Shown here: positions 8,206-17,350 of the stretch, in pieces
How the letters are laid out: each line of letters starts with the position of its first letter
How positions within the stretch are numbered: the first letter of the stretch is position 1
From: Rhodospirillaceae bacterium
GTDB lineage: Bacteria; Pseudomonadota; Alphaproteobacteria; Thalassobaculales; Thalassobaculaceae
Length of the DNA stretch: 64,000 nt
Reading direction: 5' to 3'
Assembly: GCA_018401495.1 (NCBI GenBank)
Contig: JAGYJX010000012.1
Coordinates: 62,001-126,000, forward strand
Position numbers and translations under genes: made by a program
Notes under the pieces: model-generated
Databases searched by the model: none
What the model was told of the DNA's origin: nothing
The model's input: the letters and a program-made list of their open reading frames with translations, nothing else

Positions 8206-9453
8206 ATGACCGGACGGCAAGGAGAGCGCATCCTGATCGCCAGCGCGCACCGCGGCGACACGCTCCACATCCAGGAAGCCAATCCCTGGCTCGACGACCA
8301 GGCGATCGAGCGGGTCACCACCTCGACCGAAGTGGTCGAGCGGCTCAGCGACCCGGCGCACTGCTTCACCCTCGCCCTGCTGGACCGAGAGATCGGGCCG
8401 GACCCGGCGCACACCGTCATCGGCTTCATCCGCCGGGCGCCGGAGAGCCCGTATCCGGGGCTGGCGGTCGGCCTGATCGGTAGCGGGATCACGCCTGCCG
8501 ACGTGCGGCGCGCGGTCCAGGCCGGATGCCTGCTGTCCCTGGCCCGCCCGTTCAACCTGACGGCGCTCGGCGCGGCGGTGCACCGCTCCCCGGTCGACCG
8601 CACCGACTTCATCGTCAGCGGCGGCTACACCGGGCCCGACCGCCGGCGCGTCACCGCCGTCGCCAAGGCCGAGTTCCGCCAAGGCGCCGGCCCGCTCGAG
8701 CAGACCATCGCCTCGACCGCGCCGCGCTACGACATCGCGCCGGAGACCACCGGCTTCCGGTTCAAGCGGCTGCGCGCCGATGCCGCCGCCACGCCGGACG
8801 GGCTGGCGCTGCGCAACGGGTTGCGGCGCGCCACGCTCGGGCCGGCGGTCGCGCACATCGCGGTCAAGAAGAAGGAGGGCCTCGGCCTGCTCGACCGCAA
8901 GGCCGGCGCGATGACCGAGACCTGGCGGCACCTTCAGGCGACCCTGGCGCCGGCCCTGCTGGCGCGGCTGAACGGTCAGGCGGTCGAGTCGGCGCAGCTC
9001 GCCTCGCAGCGCGGGCTGCTGCTGCTGGCGGCGGTGACCCGGTCGCTAGCCGGCTACAGCGCCGGGCGGCATCGGCTCGGCCCCCGGCTGGTCGACTTCC
9101 TGCGGGCCCATCTCGATGGCGTCAGCAGCGCCCTGAAACATCGCATCGACGACGACGGCGGCCCGGTCGGCCGCCACATCATGGCGGCGCTGCGGGACGC
9201 CGAACGCCGGTTCGTCGATCCCGACGACGCGGCGCGTCAGCCGGACGCGGCCGGCGCCGCCGCGACGGACAAGGAGGCGGCGCGCAGCCGGGCGATCGCG
9301 ACGAAGGTGGCGAGGCCGAACAGGCCGACCACCGCCATCGCGATCAAGGCCACCGTCGCGCCGGAAAAGTCGGTCAGGAACGCCATCGCGAACGGCGCCA
9401 CCGATGTCAGCACCAGTCGTGCCGACGCCATGCGCCCGAGGCGCTCGCCGTAG
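8206..9453 (+). CDS. degenerate receiver-domain protein of unknown function
   Basis: The ATG at 8206 follows AAGGAGG with good spacing; an in-frame earlier start at 8095 was rejected for lack of such a site. Residues about 1-125 have the rhythm of a response-regulator receiver: an aspartate in ALLDREIG at the phospho-acceptor position and LARPF where KPF is expected, so the conserved lysine is arginine, and the N-terminal acidic pair is missing. A GYTGPDRRR motif follows near residue 144. The rest is helical and basic, without a DNA-binding domain I recognise. The last 217 bases overlap the convergent MFS gene, so the true C-terminus is uncertain and may be nearer 9240. Confidence 0.6.
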   Translation: MTGRQGERILIASAHRGDTLHIQEANPWLDDQAIERVTTSTEVVERLSDPAHCFTLALLDREIGPDPAHTVIGFIRRAPESPYPGLAVGLIGSGITPADVRRAVQAGCLLSLARPFNLTALGAAVHRSPVDRTDFIVSGGYTGPDRRRVTAVAKAEFRQGAGPLEQTIASTAPRYDIAPETTGFRFKRLRADAAATPDGLALRNGLRRATLGPAVAHIAVKKKEGLGLLDRKAGAMTETWRHLQATLAPALLARLNGQAVESAQLASQRGLLLLAAVTRSLAGYSAGRHRLGPRLVDFLRAHLDGVSSALKHRIDDDGGPVGRHIMAALRDAERRFVDPDDAARQPDAAGAAATDKEAARSRAIATKVARPNRPTTAIAIKATVAPEKSVRNAIANGATDVSTSRADAMRPRRSP

Positions 9454-10495
9454 CCGCTCCGGCCGAACAGCGCCAGCGGCAGCGGTGCCCCGCACGATGC
9501 TGGTCAGCCCCGATCCGAAGCCGAGCAGGACCACGAACAGCACCGCGCCGGCCAGCGCCGGGGCGGTGAAGGCGAGCACCAGGACCGCCGCCGGCATCAT
9601 CGACGGCGGCGGCGATGGTGATGGTCAACGGGTGGCGTCCGCCGCCGACCGCCATGTTGACGAACCGGACCAGCACCTGCGCAGGGCCAAACAGCGCCGC
9701 CACCGCCACCGCCGCGGTGCCGAGACCGAGCGCCGTCAGCATCGGCACCATCTGCGCCAGGATGGCGGACAGCAGGAACCCGGCGAGCGCGAACCCGACC
9801 GCCACCAGCACCATGGCCCGGCGGTGCAACGCCGCCGGCAGCGGCGTCTCGATCGCTTCGAGCGCTCCGGGTCCGATGCCGGCGGGTGCTACCGGTGCCG
9901 CCTCGGGACGCGAGGCGCGGGCCAGCCAGAGGTGCACCGGCAGGCAGACCAGCAGGTTCAGCAGGGCGAACACGCCGATCACCTCGCGCCAGGTCAGCAC
10001 CGTGTCGAGCGCCGAGGTCATCGGCCAGAACAGGGTCGAGGCGAACCCGGCGATCAGCGTCAGGTGGGTGATCCGGCGGCGCGCCTCGGTGCCGGCGGTC
10101 TGGACGATGTGGGCGAACGCGGCGTCGTACTGGACCAGAGTGGCGGCGACCTCGACCGCCAGCAGGCCGATGGTCAGGAAGATCAGGCCGGGCGCCACGG
10201 CCACGAAGCCGAGGCACAGCGCCGCCGCGATCGAGCCGACCGCCATCACTTTGGCGGCGCCGTGGCGGTCGATGAGCCGGCCGGCGTAGGGGGCCGCCGC
10301 GCCGCCGGCCAGCAGGGCGAGCGAAAATCCGCCGAAGATCCACGAGACCGGCAGGTCGAACTCGGCGGCGATGTCAGAGGCGATGATGGCGAAGCCGTAG
10401 TAGAGCGTGCCGTAGCCGACGATCTGGGTCAGCCCGAGCAGCCAGACGACCGCCGCCGGCGAGAGCGGGCGCGCCGGCGGCGGTGTCGGGAGCAT
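9237..10495 (-). CDS. MFS transporter, frame broken twice
   Basis: The start at 10495 overlaps the stop of the upstream flavoprotein as ATGA, so translation is probably coupled. The first 290 or so residues read in one frame as an MFS carrier (IVGYGTLYYGFAIIASDIA, then PYAGRLIDRHGAAKVMAVGS with the typical loop 2-3 motif). Near 9600 the hydrophobic sequence continues in a second frame (FVVLLGFGSGLTSIVRG) and near 9450 in a third, ending SLSVAAAPAASG at 9237. Joined, the length is about 420 residues, normal for MFS. It lies in the PadR/flavoprotein operon and may export the product of the flavoprotein; the substrate is unknown. The frame breaks look like sequence errors. Confidence 0.8.
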
Positions 10496-11951
10496 CAGAG
10501 CGCCGCGGCGGGCACCGCGACCGCGCGGGGTGTTGGAGCGTCACAGCCGCAACCGGCCTTTCCGGAATCCTTCGCCTCGGCGTCGGCGACGCAGCAGGCG
10601 TCGACCCTGGCCGGGGCCGGGCCGCCGCAGCAGCCCTTCGCCGCAGCCGTGGCCGCGGCCACCGGCTGGGCGCTGCACACCCCGGTCTCAGGCAGTACCA
10701 GCCGGACCTCGCGGGCGGCGGCGTGGTCGCCGGCGATCTCGGCGACCACCGAGCGCACCTGCTCGTAGCCGGTCGCCATCAGGAAGGTCGGTGCGCGCCC
10801 GTAGGACTTCATGCCGACGATGTAGAAACCGACCTCCGGATGGGCCAGTTCTCTGGCGCCGTGCGGCGGCACCGTCCCGCAGGAGTGCAGGTTCGGGTCG
10901 ATGAGCGGCGCCAGCGCCGGCGGCGCCTGCAGGATCGGGTCGAGCGCGACCCGCAGTTCGCCGAGCATGCCCAGCTCGGGGCGGAATCCGGTGGCGACGA
11001 CGATGCGGTCGACCTCGAACCGCGTCGCCGCTCCGTCGAGGCGACCCTCGACGGCGACGCCGCTTTCGGTCGCCTCCACGCGATCGGCGGCGAACGGCGC
11101 CAGCACCTCGAGCCGGCCGGCCTCGATCGCCTCGCGGGCGGCGAGACCGAGGGCGCCGCGCTCCGGCAACTGGTCGGCGGCGCCACCGCCCGCCAGCCTG
11201 TCGAGGCGGTTGCGGCGCAGCGCCCAGGTGACACGGGTCCCCGGCGCCTGGTCCTGCAGGCGCAGAAGGTCGAGCACCACGTTCATCGCGGAATGCCCGC
11301 TGCCGACGACCAGCACGCGCTTGCCGGCAAAGGCCTGGCGGTCGGCGCCGAGCGCGTCCGGATGCCGTAGGCGATGCGGTCGGCGCCGAGCGCGTCCGGG
11401 ATGCCGTAGGCGATGCGGTCGGCGGCGGCAGCCTCGCCGGCAACCGGCAGGCCGTCGACGCCGAGCGGGTTCGGCTTGTCCCAGGTGCCCGAAGCGTCGA
11501 TGACGGCGCGGGCCAGGGTGGTGTGCTCCGCGCCGGCGGCGTCGCGCCAGCGCACCGCGAAGGCGACGCCGTCGCGCCCCGGCGACGTCATCCGGTCGAG
11601 CCCGGCCCGGGTGATGGCGGTGACGGTGGCGTTCAAGCGGAGGTGCGCGGCGATCGCCGGATGGGCGGCCAGCGGCGCCAGATAGTCGCGGACGATCTCG
11701 CCGCCGGTCGGCAGGCCCTTCGGATCCGGCGCCTTCCAACCGGTCGGCTCCAGCAGGGCGCGGGCCGCCGCGTCGATGTTGTACGACCAGGGCGAGAACA
11801 CCCGCACGTGACCCCAGGCGGCGACCGCAGCACCGGCGGCCGGACCGCGCTCGAACACCACCGGCGCGATGCCACGCTCGACCAGCCGGGCGGCGGCAGC
11901 CAGGCCGACCGGGCCGGCGCCGATCACGGCGACCGGAAGACGCTCGTTCAT
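10495..11951 (-). CDS. ArsO-like flavin-dependent monooxygenase with Cys-rich tail, frame broken
   Basis: Residues about 6-20 hold the FAD-binding VIGAGPVGLAAAARL and a middle NADPH-binding motif reads VVGSGHSAMNVVLDL. FSPWSYNIDAAARALLEPTG is typical of the two-dinucleotide-fold oxidoreductases often annotated as ArsO in arsenic operons. The C-terminus is cysteine-rich (CCGG, DACC, AGCGCD; six cysteines in about 45 residues), suggesting metal or metalloid binding. The frame is broken near 11365 inside a 38/39-base tandem duplication; without it the two halves join as RIAYGIPDALGADRQAFAGK. The ATG at 11951 was chosen over one at 11996 because it directly precedes the FAD motif and has AAGGAG upstream. 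An arsenic-related role is inferred from family resemblance and cysteine content only. Confidence 0.75.
11341..11417. repeat. tandem duplication, 38 + 39 bases
   Basis: Copy 1 is 11341-11378 and copy 2 is 11379-11417. They are identical except that a run of three G in copy 2 is two G in copy 1. A 39-base unit would add 13 residues in frame; the missing base breaks the frame of the flavoprotein gene. The unit encodes DRIAYGIPDALGA on the minus strand. It is either a real duplication with an error in one copy or an assembly artefact. Confidence 0.85.
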
Positions 11952-12015
11952 GACACTCACACTCCTTGTTGATCGATGGATCGATGATCGATGCATACGG
12001 GCAAATGAAGGAAGG
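11952..12015 (-). promoter_or_regulatory. ATCGAT-rich leader upstream of the flavoprotein gene
   Basis: On the minus strand the gap between padR and the flavoprotein reads TGCATCGATC, then ATCGATCC, then ATCGATCAAC, so three ATCGAT units are spaced 9-10 bases apart just before the AAGGAG ribosome site. The GCATCGAT core also occurs upstream of the PadR gene, which suggests a shared operator and a separate promoter for the flavoprotein/MFS pair. Binding by the PadR protein is an inference. Confidence 0.4.
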
Positions 12016-12432
12016 TCACGGGCAGCACGATCCGGCCTCCCCGCAGGCGACCTTCTCGGAGGCGATCAGGCAGCGCGTGACGTCCATCCAGGCGTCGACG
12101 GCGACCTTGAACGCGGCGCGGCCCTTGTCGGTGATCGTGTAGACCTTGCGCTCGCGCCCCGAGACCACCTCGGCCTCGGCGGTGACGTAGCCGCCCTCCT
12201 CGAACTCCCGCAGCACCGGGTAGATCGTGCCCTCGGTCGGCGAGCAGCAGCCGTTGGTGGTGCGCTCGACGGCGCGGGCGACGTCGTAGCCGTGCATCGG
12301 CTTGTCGTGCAGGACGCACAGGATGAAGAACTTCGAGAGGCTCATCTTGATCGTGCCGTTCCAGTAGTCCCGGCTCAGGAAGTCCGGGGACGGCTTGGAG
12401 ACGGCGCGGGGTTTGGTCACTGATCTGGCCAT
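12016..12432 (-). CDS. PadR-family transcriptional regulator with paired cysteines
   Basis: The 138-residue protein has the PadR winged helix: FILCVLHDKPMHGYDVARAV for the first helices, then EGTIYPVLREFEEGGYV for the recognition helix and wing, and RKVYTITDKGRAAF for the wing strands. A CC pair sits just before the recognition helix (NGCCSPTEG) and the C-terminus ends ACGEAGSCCP, so at least five cysteines flank the DNA-binding part and could sense a metal, metalloid or thiol-reactive compound. It lies directly upstream of the flavoprotein and MFS genes on the same strand and probably represses them and itself. Confidence 0.85.
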   Translation of the reverse strand: MARSVTKPRAVSKPSPDFLSRDYWNGTIKMSLSKFFILCVLHDKPMHGYDVARAVERTTNGCCSPTEGTIYPVLREFEEGGYVTAEAEVVSGRERKVYTITDKGRAAFKVAVDAWMDVTRCLIASEKVACGEAGSCCP

Positions 12433-12497
12433 GCCGACAATCTATGCATTGACCATCGATGCGTCAAGGGTCGATGCGTGAGTGCTCGTCGGAGCGG
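12433..12497 (-). promoter_or_regulatory. predicted padR promoter and operator
   Basis: On the minus strand TTGACG (12462-12467) and TAGATT (12439-12444) are separated by 17 bases, a fair sigma-70 promoter match. ACGCATCGA occurs twice here, once overlapping the -35 element and once just upstream, 15 bases apart; the GCATCGA core recurs in the leader of the flavoprotein gene. This fits autoregulation by PadR. Read by eye only. Confidence 0.4.
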
Positions 12498-13442
12498 TCA
12501 GGTCGGGGTGGTGGGACCGGACTGCGCCGCCTCGACGGTCGGCCGGCCGGTCTGCCGCGCCTTGCCCTCGCGGTGGGCGATGAACAGGGCGGCGCCGACG
12601 ATGATCGCCGAGCCGACCCAGGTGTAGAGGCCGGGGGCCTCGGCGAACAGGGCGTAGCCGATCAGCGCCGACCACAGCAGCTGCAGGTATCGGGCGCTCT
12701 GCACCGCCGACATCTCGCCGACCTTGAAGCCCTGCATCATCGCCAGGTGGCCGAGCGTCGCCAGCCCGGCGATCGCGATCGTCACCAGCCATTCCTCGGT
12801 GGTCGGCGCCCGCCAGACCAGCATCGCCGGCACGAAGGTCACCACGGTCACGAAGATCGACAGATAGGCGACCACCGCCGGCCCGCTCTCGCGCCGGGTG
12901 AGCACCTTGGCGATCAGGTCGGAGACGGCGAAGATCGGGGCGGCGATCAGCATGGCGATGGCGCCGGGATCGACCACCGCGAAGCCCGGCCGCACGATCA
13001 GCAGGGCGCCGCACAGCCCGACCACGACCGCGATGATGCGCGGCAGCCGGATCGCCTCGCGCAGGAAGATCACCGCCCCGATGGTCGCGAACACCGGGTT
13101 GGTGAACCCGATCGCCGTCACCTCGGCCAGCGGAATGCGGCTCATCGCGTAGAACCACAGCATCACCCCGATGCCGTGCATGGTGCCGCGCAGCACGTGC
13201 AGCTTCCAGTTCGCCGCCGCAACGTCGGGCCAGCGCACCCGGATGAAGAACGGCACCAGGAACAGCAGCCCGAAGGCGTAGCGCAGGAACGAGACCTGGA
13301 TGGGATCCATGTGCGATCCCACATGGCGGACCAGCGCCATGAAGGTCGAGAAGATCAGGCCCGACAGGGCGACCCAGAACATTCCCTGGACGTTCGGCGG
13401 CACCGCCGCGAAGGCAGCGCGCCATTTGACGACAGGCAGCAT
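12498..13442 (-). CDS. EamA/DMT-superfamily transporter
   Basis: This protein of about 314 residues has ten hydrophobic segments in two EamA repeats, starting PNVQGMFWVALSGLIFSTFM and ending IIVGAALFIAHREGK. The family includes S-adenosylmethionine and riboflavin carriers, but nothing here fixes the substrate. I chose the ATG at 13442 rather than the one at 13502 because the extra 20 residues are low-complexity and polar. It is divergent from the sulfurtransferase gene at 13509 and transcribed toward padR. Confidence 0.85.
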   Translation of the reverse strand: MLPVVKWRAAFAAVPPNVQGMFWVALSGLIFSTFMALVRHVGSHMDPIQVSFLRYAFGLLFLVPFFIRVRWPDVAAANWKLHVLRGTMHGIGVMLWFYAMSRIPLAEVTAIGFTNPVFATIGAVIFLREAIRLPRIIAVVVGLCGALLIVRPGFAVVDPGAIAMLIAAPIFAVSDLIAKVLTRRESGPAVVAYLSIFVTVVTFVPAMLVWRAPTTEEWLVTIAIAGLATLGHLAMMQGFKVGEMSAVQSARYLQLLWSALIGYALFAEAPGLYTWVGSAIIVGAALFIAHREGKARQTGRPTVEAAQSGPTTPT

Positions 13443-13508
13443 AGGCTGGGTTCCGGACACGCCCGGCGCCGGCCGGCGCCACGAAGAGAGACAAGGGAGC
13501 ACGCACCC

Positions 13509-14391
13509 ATGAGCGGATCAAGCACCATCGCCCGGCTGCCCGACAGCCTGGTCTCGACCGACTGGCTGGCCGACCACCTGGACGACCCGGGGCTCAAGGT
13601 GTTCGACACCACCTGCTTCCTGGTTCCGGACCCGAAGACCACGCTGCGCGCCGAGAGCGGCCGCGCCACCTACGAGGCTGGCCACATCCCCGGCGCAGCG
13701 TTCCTCGACATCACCGGCGACGCGTTCTCCGACCCGGCCGGCCGGTTCCGCTTCACCATGCCGACCCCGGAGCGCCTGGCTGAGGCGTTCGCCGCCCACG
13801 GCGTCGGCGACGACACCGCCGTCGTGCTGTACGCCGCCGACAACCCGAGCTGGGCGACGCGCTTCTGGTGGATGCTGCAGGTCGCCGGCCACGACAACGC
13901 CGCCGTGCTCGACGGGGGCCTGAAGAAGTGGAAGGCCGAGGGCCGCCCGGTCGAGACCGGCGTCGAGCGCCACCCCGAGGCCGACCTGACCGCGAACCCG
14001 CGCCCGCACCTGGTGGTCGGCCGCGACGGCGTGCTGGCGGCGCTCGACCGACGGCGCCTGCGTGGTCAACGCGCTGTCGCCCGAGCAGCACCGCGGCGAC
14101 GGCGTGCACTACGGCCGGCCCGGCCGCATCGCCGGCTCGGTCAACGTCGCCTCGCGCGATCTGCTGGACCCGATGACCGGCGCCTTCATCCCGGCCGACG
14201 AGATCGCCGCCGCCCTGCGCGGCGTCGGCGCGCTCGACGCCGAGCGGGTGGTGCCGTATTGCGGCGGCGGCATCGCCGCCAGCGTGACGACCTTCTGGCT
14301 GACCCGCCTCGGCCACCGCAACGTCGCCCTCTACGACGCCTCGCTGTCGGAATGGGTGACCGACCCGAACCTGCCGATGGAGACCGGCTGA
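13509..14391 (+). CDS. two-domain sulfurtransferase (rhodanese / 3-mercaptopyruvate type), frame broken
   Basis: The protein has an N-terminal non-catalytic rhodanese domain (STDWLADHLDDPGLKVFDTT, then YEAGHIPGAAFLDI) and a C-terminal catalytic domain whose active-site loop is PYCGGGIAAS, with the cysteine carrying the persulfide. It ends with TDPNLPMETG, typical of SseA-like enzymes. The frame changes near 14045, where VLAAL continues as TDGACVVNALSPEQ in the next frame; joined length is about 293 residues, normal for the family. It transfers sulfur from thiosulfate or 3-mercaptopyruvate to a thiophilic acceptor; the CGGG loop does not decide which. Confidence 0.85.
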
Positions 14392-14404
14392 GTCCGCCGC
14401 CGCG

Positions 14405-15581
14405 TCACCGCGCCGGCAGGGCGGTCTCGACCAGGCCGATCCAGTAGGCGGCGCCGTGCGGCAACGCGGCGTCGTCGAAATCGTAATACTGGCCGTGCAG
14501 GCCCCGGCCCTGCCCGGCGTCGCCGCCGTTGCCGAGGAAGGCGAAGCAGCCCTCCTTGACCGCCAGCATGCGGGCGAAGTCCTCGGCCCCGCCGATCGGC
14601 CGGCACTCCGGATCGACCGCGTCCTCGCCCAGCGCGCCGCGCGCCGCCCGCACCACCAGGGCGGTCGCCTCGGCGGTGTTGATCGTCGGCACGAAGGAGT
14701 TCGAATACGACACCTCGCAGGTGGCGCCGTGGGCGGCGCAGACACCGGCCGCGATGCGGCGCATCAGCGCCTCGACCCTGGCCTGCGCGTCCGGGGTGAA
14801 CGCGCGCACGTCGCCGCGGATCCAGGCGGTCGAGGCGATGACGTTGCGCACCCCGTCGGTGGTCAGCTCGGTCGCCGACACCACCACCGCGTCCAGCGGC
14901 GAGAACCCGCGCGCCACGATGGTCTGCAGCGCCAGCACCACCTCGGCGGCGATCACGATCGGATCGACGGTGTTCTGCGGCGCCGAGGCGTGGCCGCCGG
15001 AGCCGTGGATGACGATCTCGAAATTGTCCTCGCTGGCCATGATCGGCCCGGCGCGGACCGCCAGCCGGCCGACCGGCAGGCCGGGCATGTTGTGGATGCC
15101 GAACACCTGGTCGACGCCGAAGCGCTCGAACAGCCCGTCGTCGATCATGGCCTGGGCGCCCTGCCCGTGCTCCTCGGCCGGCTGGAAGATGAACACGACG
15201 GTGCCGTCGAAGCTGTCCGCCTCGGACAGCTGCCGGGCCGCACCCAGCAGCATGGCGGTGTGCCCGTCATGGCCGCAGGCGTGCATCACGCCGGGGGTGG
15301 TCGAGCGGTGCGCGAAGCTCGTTCCTCTCGTGGATCGGCAGCGCGTCGATGTCGGCGCGCAGCCCGATCGCCCGGTTGGAGGCGCCGCGGCGCAGCACGC
15401 CGACCACGCCGGTGCCGCCGATCCCGGTGTGGACCTCCAGGCCGAACCCGGCCAGCCGTTCGGCGATCAGCCGGCTGGTGCGGGTCTCCTGGAAGCCCAG
15501 TTCCGGATGGCGGTGGAAGTCGCGCCGCCACTCGGTCATCGCCCTGACCACTTCGGCCGGAAGCTCGGCGGCGCTCGTCAT
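14405..15581 (-). CDS. M20-family amidohydrolase (hippurate hydrolase/aminoacylase type), frame broken
   Basis: Metal-site motifs of the M20D family are visible: RRDFHRHPELGFQETRTS near the N-terminus, GLRADIDALPI, then MHACGHDGHTAML and QPAEEHGQGA. The family hydrolyses N-acyl amino acids, hippurate or similar amides with two divalent metals. The frame changes near 15310, just before MHACGHDGH, so a single base is missing or added. The ATG at 15581 overlaps the stop of the upstream ammonia-lyase gene as ATGA, indicating a two-gene operon for nitrogen release from an N-acylated or diamino acid. Confidence 0.85.
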
Positions 15582-16726
15582 GCCCGGCCTCCCGCCACGA
15601 CCTCCTCGGGGGTGCTGCCGACGATGGCCCGGTAGATGTCCGGGTCGGTCGCCCCCTCGGTGCCGATCAGCAGGACCCGGCTGCCGGCGTCGAGGCCCAA
15701 CGCCGCCCGAAGCGCCGCCCTTCCGCCGGTCGCGAGCATCACCGCCAGCCCGGCGACCGCCGATTCGCCCGCCACCAGGCGCGGATCGCCGCCCTCGCCC
15801 GCCGCCAGCGTGCGCATCGCCGGCCCGACCCAGGCATCGTCGACGGCCACGAAATCGGCGGCCCCGGATTCCAGGATCTCCCAGGCGAGCGGCGAGGGGT
15901 CGCCGCACGACAGCCCGGCCATCACGGTCTCGGCGGCGAGCGCCACCTCGGTGCGCCTGACCGACCCGGGCGCTCGCCAGCAGGCAGGCGGCGAGCGCCG
16001 GCTCGACCACCACGAAGCGCGGCGCGTCGTCGCCCCAGGCGTCGCGGAACTCGACGCAGATCGCCGCCGCCACCCCGCCGACGCCAGCCTGCACCAGGAC
16101 ATGGCTCGGCGGGCGCGCGCCGATCTGCTCGACCACCTCGCGGGCGATCAGCGAGTACCCCGCCATCACCGCCGTCGGCGTCTCCCGGTAGCCCTCCCAC
16201 GAGGTGTCCGAGACCACGTGCCAGCCCTGGTCGGCGGCGTCGCGGGCGCATTGCCGGACGCTGTCGTCGTAGTTGCCGGGCACCCGCACGATCTCGGCGC
16301 CGAGCGCGCGCAGCGCCGCCTCGCGCCCCGGGCTGACCCCGGCGTGCAGGTAGATGACCGCGCGGGCGCCGGCCTGGGCCGCGCCCCAGGCGACCGCGCG
16401 GCCGTGGTTGCCGTCGGTGGCGGCGGCGAAGGTGACCCGGCGCCGGCGCCGATCTGGCCGACCAGCCGCTGCACGGCGTAGGCGCCGCCCAGCGCCTTGA
16501 AGCTGCCGAGCCCGAAGCGCCCGCCCTCGTCCTTCCAGGATATCGCCGCCACCCCGAGAAGCCGGGCGAGGCCGGGCAACTCCAGCAGGGGCGTCGGCGC
16601 GTAGCCCGGCCAGGATCGGATCGCGGCCTGCGCCTCCCGCCGCAAGCCGGCGGACAGCACGCCCGGCAGGTCGCCCGAGGGCCTGAACCGAGGGTTGGCG
16701 AGATGCTCGATCGTCGGGCCGGTCAT
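15578..16726 (-). CDS. diaminopropionate ammonia-lyase-like PLP enzyme, frame broken twice
   Basis: The N-terminal part includes YAPTPLLELPGLARLLG and WKDEGGRFGLGSFKALGGAY, which matches the lysine motif of diaminopropionate ammonia-lyases and related fold-type II PLP enzymes. In the second frame it continues TFAAATDGNHGRAVAWGA and SDTSWEGYRETPTAVMAGY, and in the third TEVALAAETVMAGLSCG. The frame changes near 16440 and 15970. Joined, the protein is about 382 residues, within family range. The reaction would convert 2,3-diaminopropionate to pyruvate and ammonia; a threonine or serine dehydratase is the alternative. It precedes an M20 amidohydrolase with which it overlaps. Confidence 0.8.
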
Positions 16727-16948
16727 CACAGTCTCCGCTCGCGAAAACACGCCCTCAGCGTAACGCTTCCGGGCGCTGGGATCCTCACCGAAACCTCGCC
16801 CGATTCCCGTGGAATATCCACCGTCGGGCGGACCCGATGTCGCCCGGCCGGAACGAGATCCGTGACGCCGGACCGTGCCGTTACGCGCGACTCCATCGTC
16901 CCGTCGCGGTATCAATGGCGGGCACGCGGTTGCGATGGGACGGCGCAC

Positions 16949-17221
16949 ATGACCCCCGACACTTCGGCGAGCGTCCGGCTGGGCCGGAAACTGCCGGCAC
17001 GCTTCAACGCGGTGGTCACGCCGCTGGTGATCACCTTCCTGATGACCTGCGTCGTCTCGGGCATCTCGACGCTCAACGGCATCGGCCTCAGGGACGATTT
17101 CGCCGTCACCTGGCTGCAGTCCTGGGGCGCCTCCTGGGTGGTGGCGTTCCCGACCCTGGTGATCATCCTGCCGCTGGTACGCCGGATCGTCGGCGCGGTG
17201 GTGGAGCAGCCGGGGCGCTGA
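16949..17221 (+). CDS. DUF2798 family membrane protein
   Basis: The 90-residue protein has two membrane helices, TPLVITFLMTCVVSGISTL and SWVVAFPTLVIILPLVRRIV, separated by a short polar loop, which is the pattern of DUF2798. The function of this family is unknown. I used the ATG at 16949 because the upstream in-frame sequence, open to 16703, overlaps the divergent ammonia-lyase start and reads as arginine- and serine-rich filler. It stands alone, 130 bases before the YHS-domain gene. Confidence 0.75.
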   Translation: MTPDTSASVRLGRKLPARFNAVVTPLVITFLMTCVVSGISTLNGIGLRDDFAVTWLQSWGASWVVAFPTLVIILPLVRRIVGAVVEQPGR

Positions 17222-17350
17222 CCGCACGGCCCCGTAACGGGCTTGTGTGCTCTCCTGATTTGCCGACCGGCATGGCTCGCCGCGTAGTGGTGGAGCCGCG
17301 GCGCACGGACGCTCGCGAGCGCAACCACACCTGATCACGAGGCTCCCACC

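Noticed and set aside
13509..16726. Sulfurtransferase, amidohydrolase and lyase as pseudogenes
   Set aside because: Each is broken by single bases only, with all catalytic motifs intact on both sides, so sequence errors are more likely than decay.
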